Source of the DNA: Comamonadaceae bacterium UBA2121 | Lineage (GTDB): Bacteria > Pseudomonadota > Gammaproteobacteria > Burkholderiales > Burkholderiaceae_C | Direction of reading: 5' to 3' | DNA length: 64,000 nucleotides | Assembly: GCA_002331385.1 (NCBI GenBank) | Contig: DCYB01000012.1 | Span: forward strand, 306,381-370,380 | Part shown: piece by piece, positions 35,358-43,794 of the stretch | Numbering within the stretch: position 1 is the stretch's first letter | How the letters are laid out: each line of letters starts with the position of its first letter | The notes under the pieces: model-generated | Database searches by the model: none | What the model saw: only the letters and a program-made list of their open reading frames with translations | What the model was told of the DNA's origin: nothing | Position numbers and translations under genes: made by a program

Positions 35358-36719
35358 ATGCGTTACCCGCTGCCCTACACGTTTGCGCGCGCCAACCAGT
35401 TGCTGCTGGAGGATGATGGCCACCAGCTCATCCTCTGGCACGCAGCCAGCCCCAACATGGGCGCGTTGTCGGAAGTGCTGCGCAAGCACCCCGCCCAACA
35501 GCTCATGCCGCTGGATGCGGGCGCGCTGGCGCAGCGCATCAGCGCGGCGTATTCGCAGTCCGATTCCAGCGCCGCCATGGTGGTGAGCGAAGTCGAGTCC
35601 GACGCCGACCTCTCGCGCATGATGCAGGAGCTGCCCGCGGTCGAGGACTTGCTCGAATCCGCAGGCGATGCGCCCATCATCCGCATGCTCAACGCGCTGC
35701 TCACGCAGGCCGTGCGCGACGGCGCCAGCGACATCCACATCGAGCCCTATGAACGCCACTCCAGCGTGCGTTTTCGCGTGGACGGCACCCTGCGCGAAGT
35801 GGTGCAACCCAACCGGGCCTTGCACGCAGCGCTGATCTCGCGCCTGAAGATCATGGCCGATCTGGACATCTCCGAAAAACGCCTGCCGCAGGACGGGCGC
35901 ATCAGCCTGCGCCTAGGCACGCGCGCCATCGACGTGCGCGTATCCACACTGCCCAACGCACATGGCGAACGTGCGGTGTTGCGTCTGCTGGACAAGAGCG
36001 AGAGCAAGCTCAGCCTTGAATCCGTTGGCATGCAGGGCGCCCTGTTGCGCCAGTTCGAGCGCCTGATCAAGCAGCCCCACGGCATCATTCTGGTGACTGG
36101 CCCCACGGGCTCGGGCAAGACGACCACGCTCTACGCATCGCTTGCGCGACTGGACGCGGCGTCCTCGAACATCATGACGGTGGAAGACCCGATCGAATAC
36201 GAGTTGCCGGGCGTCGGCCAGACGCAGATCAACAGCAAGATCGACCTCACGTTTGCCAAGGCCCTGCGCGCCATCCTCCGGCAAGACCCGGACGTCGTCA
36301 TGATCGGTGAAATCCGCGACTTTGAAACCGCGCAGATCGCCATCCAGGCCTCCCTCACCGGCCACCTCGTGCTGGCCACGCTGCACACCAACGACGCGGC
36401 CAGCGCCATCACGCGATTGACGGACATGGGGGTAGAGCCATTCCTGCTCTCCAGCTCGTTGCTGGGCGTGCTGGCGCAGCGCCTGGTGCGCAAACTCGAT
36501 CCGAGCGAGCCTTCCGGTTATCGCGGGCGCACCGGTATTTTTGAATTACTGGAAGTGGACGATCGCATCCGTGCGCAAATCCACGGACAGGCGAGCGAAG
36601 CCGACATCCGCGAACAAGCGCGCGCCAATGGCATGACACTGATGCGGGCGGATGGTGACAGGCTGGTCGCTGAAGGCATCACCAGTCCGGAAGAAGTGCT
36701 GCGCGTAACGCGCGACTGA
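35358..36719 (+). CDS. gspE: Type II secretion ATPase GspE lacking the zinc module
   Basis: Cytoplasmic secretion ATPase; 453 residues, short for GspE (about 500). The N1E domain is reduced; GASDIHIEPYERHSSVRFRVDG, Walker A GPTGSGKTTT, the Asp box (VEDPIEYELPGVGQTQ), Walker B (VVMIGEIRDFET) and the His box (TLHTNDA) are intact. Where the tetracysteine zinc domain normally lies, the chain runs directly LVRKLDPSEPSGYRGRTGI (residues 376-393), with no Cys and about 35-40 residues missing. The reading frame is clean on both sides. GspF is not adjacent. Confidence 0.93.
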   Translation: MRYPLPYTFARANQLLLEDDGHQLILWHAASPNMGALSEVLRKHPAQQLMPLDAGALAQRISAAYSQSDSSAAMVVSEVESDADLSRMMQELPAVEDLLESAGDAPIIRMLNALLTQAVRDGASDIHIEPYERHSSVRFRVDGTLREVVQPNRALHAALISRLKIMADLDISEKRLPQDGRISLRLGTRAIDVRVSTLPNAHGERAVLRLLDKSESKLSLESVGMQGALLRQFERLIKQPHGIILVTGPTGSGKTTTLYASLARLDAASSNIMTVEDPIEYELPGVGQTQINSKIDLTFAKALRAILRQDPDVVMIGEIRDFETAQIAIQASLTGHLVLATLHTNDAASAITRLTDMGVEPFLLSSSLLGVLAQRLVRKLDPSEPSGYRGRTGIFELLEVDDRIRAQIHGQASEADIREQARANGMTLMRADGDRLVAEGITSPEEVLRVTRD

Positions 36720-36780
36720 TCACCGGAAAAAATTGCAATCTGTCCCGGTGGCGCGCGCCGAAAGGGCTGTGAAATCGATT

Positions 36781-37338
36781 TCAGGCCTTGGCGGAAAGCG
36801 GCGGCAGCGGGGCTGGGCCCGAAGCGGCACCGCCGCGTGCCAAGCCTCGCTTGAGTTCCTTGAGCAGCAGGACCATCTGACGCGATGCATGCTGGCATTG
36901 CTTGAAGGTCTGGTCGGCACGACCAAAATCGCCCTGCTCAACCTGCATGATCAGATCCGCCGCCTTGGCGTGAAAGTAGCGGTTGCGTACCAGCAGCATC
37001 TCGTAGGTAGGCAAATGGCCCAATGCGCGATGGCCCGCATCGTGCAGCCACGACCCCAGCTCTGAACTACGCGCATCACGGATCACATGCGGGCGCAGTT
37101 GCTCGTCCACCTGTCCCTCCAGCGCCTGCCACAGCCACGGTAGCCAGCGCTCATGGCTGACGATCAGCGCCTCGATGTCCAACTCCACCGCAGACAATTG
37201 CGCGATCTCGCCGCCGAAGGCATCCAACTGACTGGGCCGAAGCGCGGGAATGCTCGAAACGGCCTCTGCACCGGACGATGACGCTCGTTGCGAAGCGCCA
37301 ACACTCGACGGTGAAAACCATCGTTTGAGAAAGTCCAT
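36781..37338 (-). CDS. CZB-domain-like protein with degenerate zinc ligands
   Basis: Soluble 185-residue protein whose central part (60-135) matches the chemoreceptor zinc-binding (CZB) fold: H62 in SHERWL, the LGSWLHDAGHRALGHLP block and YFH (H123). In CZB the zinc is held by 3 His and 1 Cys; here the Cys position is Ser92 (SSELGSW) and one His is Asn119 (RNRYFH), so zinc binding should be weakened or lost. There is no membrane segment, methyl-accepting or GGDEF domain. The start has GAGGAG 4 nt upstream. It interrupts the gsp operon on the opposite strand; function unknown. Confidence 0.7.
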   Translation of the reverse strand: MDFLKRWFSPSSVGASQRASSSGAEAVSSIPALRPSQLDAFGGEIAQLSAVELDIEALIVSHERWLPWLWQALEGQVDEQLRPHVIRDARSSELGSWLHDAGHRALGHLPTYEMLLVRNRYFHAKAADLIMQVEQGDFGRADQTFKQCQHASRQMVLLLKELKRGLARGGAASGPAPLPPLSAKA

Positions 37339-37716
37339 GATGCTCCTCTCTGCTTCATCTGGTCTGGGATTCAGGCCGTCCTCCATGACAGCTGGGCGCC
37401 CTCCCGGCTACCCTCACCCATACTTTATTGCAATACTAATTATTTAGTAGATAAATTTATTCTATCAACCTGCGGCTCATTGGAATTCAAACAAGTGTGT
37501 ACTCATTCGCACACCTCGCCGTGACCACTCCAAGACGAAGAGAGTCTAAGGTGTTACAAATTGTCTGCACATCCCCCAGATGGGGTATGTTTAGTATTGC
37601 GCTATATCAATTGACATTCATTTACATAGTTCCAATCACAAACACTCTCAATGCGCCGGGAAGTCCGCTATTTCCCCACGCCTGCGCAAATGCCCGGACA
37701 CTCTCACAATGACCCC
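37339..37716. other. AT-rich divergent promoter region
   Basis: A 378-nt gap between the divergent CZB and LLM-oxidoreductase genes. Bases 37420-37470 are strikingly AT-rich and hold a perfect palindrome TACTAA-TTAT-TTAGTA (37434-37449), a regulator-site candidate. No gene is convincing; the composition contrasts with the GC-rich gsp genes on either side, which may reflect later insertion. Confidence 0.5.
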
Positions 37717-38724
37717 ATGAGTTCCTCCAAATCCCTGCCTCCCCTTTCCATGCTGGATCTGGTGGCTGTGCGCGAGGGCGCCAGCGTGGCCGATGCGCTC
37801 GATCTCGCCGTGCGCACGGCCCAGCATGTCGAACAACTCGGTTTTCGCCGCTACTGGGTCGCCGAACACCACAACATGCCCGGCATCGCCAGTTCGGCCA
37901 CGGCGGTGCTGGTCGGCCACATTGCGGGCAAGACACAGTCGATGCGCGTCGGCTCGGGCGGCATCATGCTGCCCAACCATGCGCCGCTGGTCGTGGCCGA
38001 AGCCTTCGGCACCCTGGCCGAGCTCTACCCCGGGCGCATCGACCTGGGACTGGGCCGCGCGCCCGGAACCGACGGCCCCACCATGCGCGCCCTGCGCCGC
38101 GACCGGGTCGAGACCGAAGAGGATTTTCCGCGCGACGTTGCCGAACTGGAGCGCCTGCTCGGTCCCGCACAGCCGGGCCAACGCATCACGGCGGTGCCCG
38201 GCAACGGCACCAACGTGCCCATCTGGCTGCTCGGCTCCAGCATGTTCTCTGCGCAACTGGCGGCAGAAAAAGGCCTGCCCTATGCGTTTGCCTCGCACTT
38301 CGCGCCGCGCTTCCTGTTGCCTGCACTGGAGATTTACCGCGCACGCTTCAAGCCATCTGCCGTGCTGCAAAAGCCGTACGCCATGATCGGCGTGCCGGTC
38401 ATCGCTGCTCCTACGGATGAGGAGGCCACCTACCTTGCCAGCAGCACATTCCAGCGCGTGCTGAGCATCCTCACCAACCAGCGCGGCCTGTTGCAACCGC
38501 CGGTGGAAAACTTCATGCACTCGATTGGCGAGCGCGAACGCGAGGCCATTGCAGACTTTCTCGCCGTCTCCGTGATCGGCGGCCCGCAGACCGTGCGACA
38601 GGGCTTCGAAGCACTGGCCGAGGCCACGGGTGCAGACGAGTTCATCCTTGTGAGCGACATCTACAACCCTGCCTTGCGCCTGCAATCGCTCGACATCGCC
38701 GCCGCAGCCGCACGCGGGGATTGA
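37717..38724 (+). CDS. LLM class flavin-dependent oxidoreductase (luciferase-like, MsnO8/YhbW group)
   Basis: Cytosolic FMN-dependent TIM-barrel monooxygenase, 335 residues. Group motifs are LPPLSMLDLVAVREG at the N-terminus, RYWVAEHHNMPGIAS, VGSGGIMLPNHAPL and GRIDLGLGRAPG(TD). The start at MSSSKS gives normal length; the open frame continues 22 codons upstream without similarity. The substrate is unknown. It separates gspE from gspF and is co-directional with gspF (147-nt gap). Confidence 0.88.
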   Translation: MSSSKSLPPLSMLDLVAVREGASVADALDLAVRTAQHVEQLGFRRYWVAEHHNMPGIASSATAVLVGHIAGKTQSMRVGSGGIMLPNHAPLVVAEAFGTLAELYPGRIDLGLGRAPGTDGPTMRALRRDRVETEEDFPRDVAELERLLGPAQPGQRITAVPGNGTNVPIWLLGSSMFSAQLAAEKGLPYAFASHFAPRFLLPALEIYRARFKPSAVLQKPYAMIGVPVIAAPTDEEATYLASSTFQRVLSILTNQRGLLQPPVENFMHSIGEREREAIADFLAVSVIGGPQTVRQGFEALAEATGADEFILVSDIYNPALRLQSLDIAAAAARGD

Positions 38725-38871
38725 CGGCTGCGCTGCCGCCGGATGGCCGTGGTTTGCGCACGCCGCCATCCGCCTGCCATGCCAAGCGGCTACCATCGGG
38801 GATTGGCCGCGCTTTTCACTCGCCTGTGCGATGACGCTGCGGCGCACCCCCATTCGCACTGAGCACGACGC

Positions 38872-40101
38872 ATGCCCGCCTTTTCCTATGAAGCACTGGA
38901 CGCCCAGGGTCAGACCCGCAAAGGCACGATAGACGCCGACAGCCCCAAGGCTGCGCGCAGCCTGTTGCGTGCACAGGCGCTGGTGCCACTGGATGTGCAG
39001 GCGCTCGCCTCCACCAGCCACGGTGCCGGTGGCCCGACGCTCAGCGAACGGTTGATGACGCGCCCCGTCTTCAACTCCACGCAGCTCACGATCTGGACGC
39101 GGCAACTCGCCGGCCTGATCGTCTCCGGCCTGCCGCTGGAGCGTGCCCTTGCCGCGCTGGCCGAAGAGGCCGACGTGCAACGCCAGCGCCATCTCGTTGC
39201 CGCGCTGCGCGCCGAGGTGAATGCCGGATCGCCGTTCGCCAAGGCGCTGTCGCAGCACCCACGCGAGTTCTCCGACATCTACTGCGCGGTGATTGGCGCG
39301 GGTGAACAAAGTGGTCACCTGGGCGAGGTGCTGGACAAGCTGGCCGACGATCTCGAGCAGCGCCAGGCCCTGCGCGCCAAGCTCGTGGGCGCGTCGCTCT
39401 ACCCGGCTATCGTCACCGTCGTGGCCATCGTCATCGTGCTGTTTCTCGTGGGCTACGTCGTGCCGCAGGTGGCCAATGTGTTTGCGGGCACCAAGCGGGC
39501 GTTGCCCGCGCTCACTGTGGGCATGCTCGCGCTCAGCAGCGCCGTGCGCAACTATGGCTGGCTGATGCTCGGCGCGGTCGTGCTGACGGCCATCCTGATG
39601 CGCACCGCGCTCACACGCCCGGCCTTTCGCGAACGATTCGATGCGTGGTGGCTTAATCTGCCGCTCGTGGGCCGACTCGCGCGTGGCTACAACGCGGCGC
39701 GCTTTGCGGGCACGCTCGCCATGCTCGCAGGTGCAGGCGTTCCCATCCTCAAAGCCCTGCAAGCGGCCGCCGAAACCCTGAACAACCGCGCCATGCGCGC
39801 CGATGCGCTCGACGCACTGGTGCTGGTGCGCGAAGGTGCACCGCTGGCCTCCGCGATCGGGCAGAAAAAGCGCTTTCCCGGACTCGTCTCGATGTTCGCG
39901 CGCCTGGGTGAACAAACCGGCCAACTGCCGCTGATGCTGCAGCGCGCGGCCAACCAGCTCTCTACCGAAGTGCAGCGCCGCGCAATGCAACTGGCCACCA
40001 TCCTGGAGCCGCTGCTCATCGTGGGCATGGGACTGATCGTGATGCTCATCGTGCTCGCAGTGCTCATGCCCATCATCCAGCTCAACCAGTTCGTCAAATA
40101 A
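38872..40101 (+). CDS. gspF: Type II secretion inner-membrane platform protein GspF
   Basis: Polytopic platform protein of the T2SS; 409 residues. It begins MPAFSYEALDAQGQTRKGTI, the signature N-terminus, with two tandem T2SSF cytoplasmic domains (about 70-195 and 272-395), each followed by membrane segments (LYPAIVTVVAIVIVLFLVGY in two parts; PLLIVGMGLIVMLIVLAVLMP). It lies about 2.1 kb from gspE, separated by the CZB-like and LLM genes, so it is probably transcribed separately. Confidence 0.95.
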   Translation: MPAFSYEALDAQGQTRKGTIDADSPKAARSLLRAQALVPLDVQALASTSHGAGGPTLSERLMTRPVFNSTQLTIWTRQLAGLIVSGLPLERALAALAEEADVQRQRHLVAALRAEVNAGSPFAKALSQHPREFSDIYCAVIGAGEQSGHLGEVLDKLADDLEQRQALRAKLVGASLYPAIVTVVAIVIVLFLVGYVVPQVANVFAGTKRALPALTVGMLALSSAVRNYGWLMLGAVVLTAILMRTALTRPAFRERFDAWWLNLPLVGRLARGYNAARFAGTLAMLAGAGVPILKALQAAAETLNNRAMRADALDALVLVREGAPLASAIGQKKRFPGLVSMFARLGEQTGQLPLMLQRAANQLSTEVQRRAMQLATILEPLLIVGMGLIVMLIVLAVLMPIIQLNQFVK

Positions 40102-40120
40102 CCCCAGCAGACCCTCCGAC

Positions 40121-41017
40121 ATGCCGATCACACTCGACGATCAACTGGTAGTGGCGATTTCCTCGCGTGCGCTGTTCGACTTCGAAGAAGAGAACCGCAT
40201 CTTCGACGCCGAAAATCCTCAGGCCTACATGCAATTGCAGTTGGACCGGCTGGAGACGCCGGCGCGCCCCGGCGTTGCTTTCTCGCTGGTGAAAAAGCTG
40301 CTCGCATTCAACAGCGATGATCGCCAGCGCGTGGAAGTGGTCATGCTGTCGCGCAACGATCCGGTGAGCGGCATGCGCATCTTCCGCTCCACGCAGGCGG
40401 CACACATTCCGCTGCAGCGCGGCGTGTTCACGCAAGGCGGTGCGCCGTTCCGCTACCTGCGACCGCTGGGCGCGCACCTGTTTCTCTCGGCCAATGCGCA
40501 GGACGTCTCGCAGGCTCTGCAGTGGGGTTATCCGGCAGCGCACGTCTTCACCGATTCAGTACGCGCCAGCGATGCGCACCCCAATGAAGTGCGCATCGCC
40601 TTCGACGGCGACGCCGTGCTGTTTTCCGACGAGGCCGAACAGGTGTTCCAGCGTGATGGCCTGGCCGCATTCCAGCGCCACGAAACCGACAAGGCCACGC
40701 AGCCGCTGCCGGAAGGCCCGTTCAAGCCGCTGCTTGCGGCGCTGCATCGCCTGCAATTGGCGCAGGGCACGGGCATGCGCATTCGCACCGCGCTGGTCAC
40801 GGCCCGCAGCGCTCCTGCGCACGAGCGCGCCATCCGCACGCTGATGAACTGGAACATCGCCGTGGACGAAGCCATGTTTCTGGGCGGTCTGGAAAAAGGC
40901 CCGTTCCTGCGCGAGTTCGAACCGGATTTCTTCTTCGACGACCAGACGGGCCACGTCACCTCCGCAGCGCGCCACGTCCCCGCCGGGCATGTGCACAGCG
41001 GTATAGCCAACCGCTGA
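40121..41017 (+). CDS. Cytosolic 5'-nucleotidase (PF06189 family)
   Basis: 298 residues resembling the cN-I-like bacterial 5'-nucleotidase family that releases phosphate from nucleoside monophosphates. Motifs include LVVAISSRALFDFEEENRIF in two parts, RVEVVMLSRND, FDGDAVLFSDEAE (HAD-like catalytic Asp motif) and FFFDDQTGH. No signal peptide, so cytosolic. It follows gspF by 19 nt, perhaps by chance rather than function. Confidence 0.83.
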   Translation: MPITLDDQLVVAISSRALFDFEEENRIFDAENPQAYMQLQLDRLETPARPGVAFSLVKKLLAFNSDDRQRVEVVMLSRNDPVSGMRIFRSTQAAHIPLQRGVFTQGGAPFRYLRPLGAHLFLSANAQDVSQALQWGYPAAHVFTDSVRASDAHPNEVRIAFDGDAVLFSDEAEQVFQRDGLAAFQRHETDKATQPLPEGPFKPLLAALHRLQLAQGTGMRIRTALVTARSAPAHERAIRTLMNWNIAVDEAMFLGGLEKGPFLREFEPDFFFDDQTGHVTSAARHVPAGHVHSGIANR

Positions 41018-41240
41018 GCGCGCGCACGCCTGCGCTTCCCTGTGCATCCAATTGCAGAGAGAAAGTGCAGCTTGGCAAAGTTGTGCAAAGCCTTGCTGCA
41101 GACATGGGCAGTTGCGGGCATCCGTGGCACCATCACTACTTCATCCACGACAATCCGATATCTCCAGATTCCCTCTTGCGGCTGGTCCCGGCACCAGCAC
41201 TTTTCCCCGCAGAAGTTGAAGGAAGTGAAGGACATTCGCC

Positions 41241-41636
41241 ATGCCAACCTCACTGCGTCCCTGCCCCCGCTCTGCCGCCATGGCAGCCATTCTCACGCTC
41301 GTCTCGCCCTTCGCCGCCGCAGCCGAGCCGACCGTTGCCGAGCCCTCGAAAACCAGCGCCAGTGCGCCACTGAGCAAAGGCGAAATCAAGGCCATCAAGC
41401 AATTTCACATGCTCGACTTCAATGGAGACGGCAAGCTCAGCCGCAAGGAAGTCGCCATCGTTCCCAAGCTGTATTCCGCGTTTGACGACACCGACACCAA
41501 CAAGGACGGGTTTGTGACGCTGGAAGAGGTGCGCGCCTTCGCCATCAAGTACCGCGCCGCGCGCGACAAGGCCAAGGCAGAGCAGGCTCAGGCCGAAGCC
41601 ACGCAACTCGCCAAAGACGCCGACAAGCCCAAGTAA
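41241..41636 (+). CDS. Secreted EF-hand calcium-binding protein
   Basis: 131-residue protein with signal peptide (MAAILTLVSPFAAAAEP region) and two EF-hand loops, DFNGDGKLSRKE and DTDTNKDGFVTLEE, both with all acidic calcium ligands. The C-terminus is Lys/Ala/Gln-rich and probably helical. AAGGA lies 9 nt before the ATG. No enzymatic domain; a periplasmic calcium sensor or buffer is possible. The 223 nt upstream show no other feature. Confidence 0.82.
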   Translation: MPTSLRPCPRSAAMAAILTLVSPFAAAAEPTVAEPSKTSASAPLSKGEIKAIKQFHMLDFNGDGKLSRKEVAIVPKLYSAFDDTDTNKDGFVTLEEVRAFAIKYRAARDKAKAEQAQAEATQLAKDADKPK

Positions 41637-41653
41637 CCGGCCAACCGGCATTT

Positions 41654-41671
41654 GCGCCCACCGAAGGGCGC
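41654..41671. terminator. Hairpin between convergent genes
   Basis: GCGCCC-ACCGAA-GGGCGC forms a 6-bp GC stem between the EF-hand gene (+) and the nitronate monooxygenase gene (-). No T tract follows, so it is a weak or rho-assisted terminator candidate only. Confidence 0.4.
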
Positions 41672-41683
41672 GGCCACACCCGC

Positions 41684-43168
41684 TTATTCCAGCGCAAGGT
41701 GCTCATTCACCCGGGTTAGATTTTCTTTGTGCGAATCTAGCATGCGCGTGAGGTTCTTGTGCAGCGCCGGGTCTTCCACGCGCTCCAGCAATTCGGCCAC
41801 ACGCTTGGCCACCCAGCCCTGTCCGCGATTGAGAAATGCCAAGCGCTCGGCCACGTTCTCGATCGCCATGGCCTTCTGGAAAAACGCGCCCGTGCGCGGA
41901 CTCGTCGTGCCGCCCATGTCGCGGATGGCGTGCAGCAGCATGACGCACCATTGCACTTCGTCGTGATGAATCGCCTCCACCAACTGCCGCGTGGCCGGAT
42001 CACTCACTTGCGCCAGCGTCTGCACGGTCACGCGCACGCCTGCGCGCTCGGCTTCCAGCAATTCGTTGAGTTGCGCTATCAGGGCCTCATTGCGCTCACG
42101 CTCGAATGCGGGCGCGTAGCACACGGGCGAGCTCACCTCTACCTCTGGCCGGTGCAGCATGCGCCAGTGCGTTTGCGCTGATTGCATGATGGACGCCATG
42201 CGCTGCGCTGCCGTCGGGATGGAATCGATGGCATCGACGCCGCGCCCCGCATAGAGCGCCATGGGCTCAAAATCGCCGCTCATCGAGCGTAAGGGAGAGT
42301 CGGTGCTGAACAGGTAAATGGGGCGGCCCTCTTCTTCGCCAATCACGCGCCGCGCCTGCGTGAACGGATCACCATGCTGGCCCTGCGTCACGCTGTTGCG
42401 CAGCACGCGCACGGCGGCGTGCGCAGGCCAGTTGATGTGAAAGTCTTCGGTCAGCACCGTGTCGTCTGCGCGTGCTCGCACCACGCGCTGCTTGTGAAAG
42501 TCGTGGGCAAACGACTCCTGCGTTGCCAGCAGGGCCGTGCCCAACACTGCGGCCTGCGCGCCCTGCGTCATCAGTTGCGCCACCTGCTCGCCCGTAGAGA
42601 TACCGCCCGCCGCAGCCACCGGCACATCCACAACCGCCAGCACCGCCGCCAACAATGCGTCCAGCGGCTGCCGTCCACTGACGTGCCCGCCGGCCTCCAC
42701 GCCCTGCACGATGAACGCGTCCACGCCAGCGCTTTGCGCCTGCAGCGCCTGCGCGACACTGCCGACCTGATGCACGACAGTGATGTCCGCCGCCTTGAGC
42801 CGCGCAACCACGGCGTGGTTCACATCCCAGAACAGGCCAACGACGGGCACCTGCAGATCAACGCAGCATTGCACTTGTTGGTCGAGCAGTTCTGCTGACG
42901 TGCCTGCGGGGATCAGGTTCACGCCGAAACGCGCCGCCGTGCGATCACGCACGGCGCGCACTTCCCGCTCGATCAGCGCAAGGGGTTCACGCACCATGCC
43001 GAGGAAGCCGAATCCTCCGGCCTCGCTGACCGCTGCAACCAGTTCCGATCGCGCGACGCCGCCCATGCCCGCCAGGATCAGCGGCAGACGGCAGTCAAGC
43101 ATGTCGCACAAGTGCGTGCGTGGCAATGGTGTGGACGATGCATCGTCGGCATCGGAGTGATTCATCAT
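41684..43168 (-). CDS. Nitronate monooxygenase-like flavoprotein with fused C-terminal helical domain
   Basis: About 494 residues in two parts. Residues 1-340 are an FMN-dependent 2-nitropropane-dioxygenase (NMO) TIM barrel: PLILAGMGGVAR, GFGFLGM, the catalytic-region HVSGR (VQGVEAGGHVSGRQP) and AAGGISTGEQV. The last about 120 residues (ELLEAERAG, HHDEVQWCVMLLHAIRDMGG, DSHKENL) look like a four-helix ferritin-like bundle of the DUF6306 type. The start is at the first of two adjacent ATGs (43168), with GGGAG 7 nt upstream. True nitronate activity is unproven. Confidence 0.82.
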   Translation of the reverse strand: MMNHSDADDASSTPLPRTHLCDMLDCRLPLILAGMGGVARSELVAAVSEAGGFGFLGMVREPLALIEREVRAVRDRTAARFGVNLIPAGTSAELLDQQVQCCVDLQVPVVGLFWDVNHAVVARLKAADITVVHQVGSVAQALQAQSAGVDAFIVQGVEAGGHVSGRQPLDALLAAVLAVVDVPVAAAGGISTGEQVAQLMTQGAQAAVLGTALLATQESFAHDFHKQRVVRARADDTVLTEDFHINWPAHAAVRVLRNSVTQGQHGDPFTQARRVIGEEEGRPIYLFSTDSPLRSMSGDFEPMALYAGRGVDAIDSIPTAAQRMASIMQSAQTHWRMLHRPEVEVSSPVCYAPAFERERNEALIAQLNELLEAERAGVRVTVQTLAQVSDPATRQLVEAIHHDEVQWCVMLLHAIRDMGGTTSPRTGAFFQKAMAIENVAERLAFLNRGQGWVAKRVAELLERVEDPALHKNLTRMLDSHKENLTRVNEHLALE

Positions 43169-43266
43169 GGCAAGGCTCCCTGTACGCGCCATGATGAACC
43201 GAATGCACTAGCGATGCAAAGCCCGATTGCCATTGCGGACACGCAGTGCGCGGCCCGATAGCCCGA

Positions 43267-43773
43267 TCAAAGGAAGCGGCTGAGCAGCTTGCGCGATGCT
43301 TTGTCCAACGCGCCCGTGTCCGGCACGCTGTACTGCATGCCATCGCTGGCGCTGATCAGCAGGCGCGTGCGGCCTTCCAGCTTGCGGATGTCTTCTTCCG
43401 CCTTGAGCACCAGATCGGTCTGGCCGCGATTGGTTTGCACGGTCCACACGCTGGGCGTGGCAAAGCTCGACACCTTGATCAATCGTTCGATGGTGGGAAT
43501 GAATTCGCGCGCGGCCAATTCTTCTTCGATCAACTGGCGCTGCGGCGCGCTGAGCTGGTCCATGCGATCGATCCACACGAGTTCGTGACCGTCGGTGCCG
43601 AACAGCGACAGCCCTTCATCCGGGGCAGTGATGGGAAAGGCGCGCACGGGCAGCACGCCCGTATGTTCGATGCCATCGGCCAGACGCAGCGTGAGCCGGC
43701 CATGCGCGTTGCGGGCGAGATCGAAAAAAGGGGGCTGGTGCGTGGCGCCTGAAGTGGTTGCTGGCAATGTCAT
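43267..43773 (-). CDS. DUF1854 protein associated with cyanophycin metabolism
   Basis: 168-residue cytosolic protein of the DUF1854 family, which occurs next to cyanophycin synthetase genes in betaproteobacteria. Motifs seen: FFDLARNAHGRLTLRL, GVLPVRAFPITAPDEGLSL, ELVWIDRMDQL and REFIPTIERLIKVSSFATPSVW in two parts. No transmembrane segment or catalytic signature. It follows the ABC gene by 21 nt, so the two form an operon divergent from cphA. Function is unknown; an accessory role with the ABC protein is inferred. Confidence 0.85.
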   Translation of the reverse strand: MTLPATTSGATHQPPFFDLARNAHGRLTLRLADGIEHTGVLPVRAFPITAPDEGLSLFGTDGHELVWIDRMDQLSAPQRQLIEEELAAREFIPTIERLIKVSSFATPSVWTVQTNRGQTDLVLKAEEDIRKLEGRTRLLISASDGMQYSVPDTGALDKASRKLLSRFL

Positions 43774-43794
43774 GGTGTGAACTCCTGGGCGTCT

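Noticed and set aside
36480..36540. A frameshift in gspE to explain the missing zinc domain.
   Set aside because: The frame is continuous, with LVRKL before and GYRGRTGI after in the same frame; no cysteine pairs appear in other frames, so it is a deletion.
37648..40131. An 827-codon antisense frame across the LLM and gspF genes.
   Set aside because: Both sense genes are clearly conserved; the antisense product has no recognisable domain.
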